A stretch of DNA of 64,000 bases from positions 1 through 64,000 of the forward strand of contig JAURHD010000012.1 in NCBI GenBank assembly GCA_030833445.1, read 5' to 3'. Shown piece by piece: positions 61,083 to 64,000 of this stretch. How positions within the stretch are numbered: position 1 is the stretch's first letter; each line of letters begins with the position of its first letter. The notes under the pieces were generated by a model. That model searched no databases and was not told the origin of the DNA. It saw only the letters and a program-made list of their open reading frames with translations. Position numbers and translations under genes: made by a program. This DNA comes from Cephaloticoccus sp. (lineage in GTDB: Bacteria; Verrucomicrobiota; Verrucomicrobiia; Opitutales; Opitutaceae).

Positions 61083-61955
61083 TCAACGTCCCAGCGATAC
61101 GGTATTTGCGGGCGGCGTGACGGCTTCACCGAGGGACTCAGGCGAAAAGACCTGGGGAGATAAGTCCAGATTCAAGGCGGCTCGGGTGACTTGAAAGCGG
61201 GTTTTGTCCCGCGTCACTTCATTGCGCAGATCGATGGCTTTCACCATCCATTGATCGTCCACCTTCTTGAGATCCCGCACCGTCAAGGTCTTCACCTCCG
61301 CGCCTGCCGGACTGAGCACGGTCGATTGCATCATGGCATGAAACTGGGTGTCGAGCTGCACCCGGACAGCACCCAAGGCCGGATAGGCCGAATTGGTCGG
61401 GGGCCTGAGCACGAAAGTGTGGGCGGCACGTCCCAGGATTTTATTCACCCCTTCAAAAATGAAATCATCCCAATAGAGATAAGGCATCTGTAGATCGAAC
61501 AAAGTCAGTTCGGTCGTGGGTAACAGCGGATCAAACAACCGTGCTGCCGTGCTGCTGGGTTGCCCGTTCTGCCACGACGACACCGCCGGATTGGGACCAT
61601 TCTGGATCAACAATCTGCGTTGATTACCGGCTGCATCATCCACCACCACCCGGGAGATGGGGCCAAGTTCGTTGCGGCTACCCCACAGTCTTCCGGTATA
61701 AACTGTCTCCTCGCCCCGTCGGGGCATCACCCTTAGCTCAAATTCCAAATAGTAATCACCGGCGATACCCAGCCGGCGGAACTCGCGCAGAATTTCAGCC
61801 CCTTTCTCTTGGTCGGGCTGGCCGAGTTGGATAAAACTGTCGGATGGCCGGATCGTTTTTGCGGCCGGACCTGCCATGCCGGCAGCAGCAAAAGCTACGC
61901 CTAAAAAAAGCGCCCGCCAATACCAGGCGGGCGCAGAATGTTGAACTCCAATCAC
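61083..61955 (-). CDS. LolA-like/outer-membrane lipoprotein-sorting family protein
   Basis: 290 residues with an N-terminal export signal (WYWRALFLGVAFAAAGMAGP). The C-terminal beta-rich part (LTVRDLKKVDDQWMVKAIDL) resembles the LolA/TP_0789-type fold of outer-membrane lipoprotein sorting proteins. It is 9 bp from secG and converges on the ABC ATPase. Function uncertain. Confidence 0.7.
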   Translation of the reverse strand: MIGVQHSAPAWYWRALFLGVAFAAAGMAGPAAKTIRPSDSFIQLGQPDQEKGAEILREFRRLGIAGDYYLEFELRVMPRRGEETVYTGRLWGSRNELGPISRVVVDDAAGNQRRLLIQNGPNPAVSSWQNGQPSSTAARLFDPLLPTTELTLFDLQMPYLYWDDFIFEGVNKILGRAAHTFVLRPPTNSAYPALGAVRVQLDTQFHAMMQSTVLSPAGAEVKTLTVRDLKKVDDQWMVKAIDLRNEVTRDKTRFQVTRAALNLDLSPQVFSPESLGEAVTPPANTVSLGR

Positions 61956-61964
61956 GGAGATGAA

Positions 61965-62348
61965 TTACTTGCTGGCCGTATCGGACTTTTCCGTTGCGGG
62001 CACTTCCACCGTCACCGCGCTGGGAGCTGAAGCATCGGCAGCGGGAGCCAAAGTTGCGGGAGCGGCAATGCTCGGCAAGGAGTCATCAGTCGAAGCACCG
62101 TGATTGCGCTGATAAATATGGCCAAGATAGAGCACGAAACTCAGCACAAAAAAGACGATCGTGGCATTGATGGTCGTTTTGCTCAGCACATTGTTGGTGT
62201 CGGCACCGAAAGCAGATTCGGTCATGCCGCCACCCAAGGCAGCACCTACGCCGCCGTCTGATTTGGACTTCTGCATCAGGACCAGCAGAACCAACAAAAC
62301 GGAGACAATGATAAGGATGAAGGTAAGAATTCCGAGGAGAATGCTCAT
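61965..62348 (-). CDS. secG: Preprotein translocase subunit SecG
   Basis: 127 residues from ATG 62348. Two membrane helices ([20 protein letters not shown] and [19 protein letters not shown]) flank the conserved loop [15 protein letters not shown], the SecG pattern. A Ser/Ala-rich C-terminal tail is longer than usual. It aids SecYE export. Confidence 0.92.
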   Translation of the reverse strand: MSILLGILTFILIIVSVLLVLLVLMQKSKSDGGVGAALGGGMTESAFGADTNNVLSKTTINATIVFFVLSFVLYLGHIYQRNHGASTDDSLPSIAAPATLAPAADASAPSAVTVEVPATEKSDTASK

Positions 62349-62479
62349 GGTAAAGGTCAATAGCATCCCTCTGACCTGCCTTTTGTCAATGCAGGGATAT
62401 AACCTTGGGAAGCACTGCTATTTGGCCCCTGAAACAATGTCCGGTAACCGTGGTCCTAAAGCCCACACGCAAACCTGTC

Positions 62480-63013
62480 ATGAATATGAAAACCTTCCTG
62501 AATCAGGCGCTGGGCCTTCTGATTTGTGTCAGTCTGGTTTCAGTCGCTTCCTTTGCCGCTGAAAAAGAAGCGGTTAAACCCTCCCTGCTCATTTCGGTAT
62601 CGGGCCCGCCGGTCTGGGATCCGATGCGGGAATCGGATGTGGCCGATGCGTTTTATAGTCGCATAGCCACGGCAATGGAACGCGCTGGCTATAAGGGAAA
62701 AATTGTATCCGCTGATCGCTTTGATGCGGCTAAATCAGGGACTACGGTGCTGGAAATCACTGTCATGCGCTGGCGACCAGAGCGCACAGGGAACGTGGAA
62801 TGCACCTTCAGCGCCGGCCTCAACTCCGGGATGTCCCGGCAGTCGTTGGGTCTATTTAGCGGTAACTCTCCGCAATGGATGACCACGGCCAGCCGAACTT
62901 GGGAAATACGTCGTGGTTTGGAGGATTCTGCCGATGCGGCGGTGAAAGACTTGGTGGCCAGGTTACGCAACGATGGACTGCTGTTACCGGAAAAATCCCG
63001 GGCGGCAGACTGA
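62480..63013 (+). CDS. Secreted protein of unknown function
   Basis: 177 residues from ATG 62480 with a signal peptide (MNMKTFLNQALGLLICVSLV ending near FAAE). The body is a mixed alpha/beta sequence with no motif I recognise (for example VLEITVMRWRPERTG). It is divergent from secG by 131 bp. Confidence 0.68.
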   Translation: MNMKTFLNQALGLLICVSLVSVASFAAEKEAVKPSLLISVSGPPVWDPMRESDVADAFYSRIATAMERAGYKGKIVSADRFDAAKSGTTVLEITVMRWRPERTGNVECTFSAGLNSGMSRQSLGLFSGNSPQWMTTASRTWEIRRGLEDSADAAVKDLVARLRNDGLLLPEKSRAAD

Positions 63014-63031
63014 GTTCCAAAGGCCGGTGGG

Positions 63032-63976
63032 TTACAAATCCACACCCAACTTGCCCAGCACCCGCTGCAAATCATCATTTCCGTGATACTCTATCACGAT
63101 GCGCCCTTTCTTTGGGGTGTGCAGCACGGCCACCCGAGAACCCAGGTGTGAGGTCAATTTGCGCTCAATATCGGCTAAGGATTCGGCATCTTTGGAAGGA
63201 AGCGATTTCGACTTGCGTGCGGATTTGCCGGCTGGACGCGATTTGCCTTCCTGCACCAGTTTCTCGGTGGCCCGCACACTCAAGCCTTCCTCGATCGCCC
63301 GACGTGCCAACAGGGAACGATGCGCAGCATCAGACAACCCGAGCAGCACTTTGGCATGACCCACACTGAGCAGACCCTTGCCCAAGAATCCTTGGGTTTC
63401 GGCATCCAACGTCAGGAGTCGGAGGGAATTTGCGACACTAGCCCGCCCCTTACCCACCCGATCTGAGGCCGCTTCCTGGGTCAGATCGAAGTCCCGAATC
63501 AAACTGGCGTAACCATGCGCTTCTTCAATCGGGTTCAGGCCCTCGCGTTGCAAATTCTCAATCAGCCCCAAGGCGGCCGAGGAGGCATCACTGGCTTGCA
63601 CCACCCTGGCGGGAATGGTCTTTAGCTTGAGTTGTTGAAAAACCCGCCAGCGGCGTTCGCCGGCAATGAGTTGATACTTGTCGCCGGTTTTCCGCACGAC
63701 GATCGGTTGGAGCAATCCTTCCGCACTGATGCTGTCAGCCAGTTCCTTTAACTGTTCGGCCGAGAACTCGCGCCGCGCCTGATAGGGACTGGGCTCAATT
63801 TGCGACACTGCAATTTCCAGATAGCCGGGAGCACCGGCTGGAGTTGCCGCAACGGAAATGGATTCCGATGATTTACCGGGAGCACTGGCTGCTGGGGTTG
63901 GTGCGGGAGCGGGGGCCGCTTTCGCGATCAAGCTGCCGAGACCGCGACCGAGACGGGATTTTGAAGGGGCGGACAT
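63032..63976 (-). CDS. parB: Chromosome partitioning protein ParB
   Basis: 314 residues. RLGRGLGSLI at the N-terminus (ParA-stimulating arm), the ParB/Srx fold with ISQIEPSPYQARREF and the CTP-binding GERRWR, and the central helix-turn-helix (TQEAASDRVGKGRASVANSLR) are complete. It binds parS and loads the SMC complex. parA should lie just beyond the right edge. Confidence 0.95.
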   Translation of the reverse strand: MSAPSKSRLGRGLGSLIAKAAPAPAPTPAASAPGKSSESISVAATPAGAPGYLEIAVSQIEPSPYQARREFSAEQLKELADSISAEGLLQPIVVRKTGDKYQLIAGERRWRVFQQLKLKTIPARVVQASDASSAALGLIENLQREGLNPIEEAHGYASLIRDFDLTQEAASDRVGKGRASVANSLRLLTLDAETQGFLGKGLLSVGHAKVLLGLSDAAHRSLLARRAIEEGLSVRATEKLVQEGKSRPAGKSARKSKSLPSKDAESLADIERKLTSHLGSRVAVLHTPKKGRIVIEYHGNDDLQRVLGKLGVDL

Positions 63977-64000
63977 GAAATTATTTTGAGGCCGGAATGA

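Overview
This is a 64 kb chromosomal window, about 57-58 % G+C, gene-dense, from a Gram-negative bacterium. I infer Verrucomicrobiota, probably the Opitutales/Opitutaceae group. This rests on the overall protein character and the mix of genes (periplasmic sulfatase and BNR-sialidase genes, S55-type exported peptidase, TonB/ExbBD systems, monomeric isocitrate dehydrogenase, Tgt fused to an MnmC-like domain), not on a marker gene. Shine-Dalgarno sequences are weak or absent before many genes. I see no rRNA, insertion sequence, prophage or CRISPR array, and one tRNA.

Layout. 0-8 kb: edge of a sialidase-like gene, a sigma-54 response regulator, a site-2 protease and a degenerate peptidase/TPR protein, then a sulfatase - aldo/keto reductase - zinc dehydrogenase run that looks like catabolism of a sulfated deoxy- or aldo-sugar. 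8-13.4 kb: exported M1 aminopeptidase, tRNA-Ala(GGC), and an ExbB-ExbD-TonB operon. 13.5-21 kb: PfkB kinase, tmk, holB, MFS transporter, alpha/beta hydrolase, mutS. 21-26 kb (minus strand): TolC - Maf - TonB-like - RluA in a tightly overlapping operon, then an aromatic-rich leader peptide, a terminator and DAHP synthase. 26-33 kb: nadE, hemL, an S55 peptidase and a large exported protein. 33-39 kb: a gene-poor gap, xerC/D, mazG, trpC, GNAT, mscS, ksgA and a secreted protein. 39-46 kb: GH4 glycosidase, AraC regulator, xylulokinase, PagL-like deacylase, monomeric isocitrate dehydrogenase. 46-57 kb: a LanC-like protein without the usual zinc ligands, three broken genes, an oligopeptide-binding lipoprotein, a beta-propeller glycosidase-like protein, and a tRNA-modification pair (DTW protein plus a Tgt-MnmC fusion). 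57-64 kb: SulP transporter, aspartate aminotransferase, a double ribbon-helix-helix protein, a MalK/UgpC-type ATPase, a LolA-like protein, SecG and ParB.

The strongest new observation is at 22.13-22.33 kb. Directly upstream of DAHP synthase, the entry enzyme of aromatic amino-acid synthesis, is a 28-codon reading frame in which 9 of 14 consecutive residues (4-17) are Phe, Tyr or Trp. It is followed by a Rho-independent terminator ending about 23 nt before the DAHP synthase start codon. Three segments can pair alternatively (1:2, 2:3, 3:4) exactly as in a ribosome-mediated attenuator, with the leader stop codon just past segment 2. Other leads are the Tgt-MnmC fusion with an altered substrate loop next to a DTW-domain tRNA modification gene, the LanC-like protein that has lost two of three zinc ligands, and three separate gene lesions within 9 kb that may be real decay or assembly errors.
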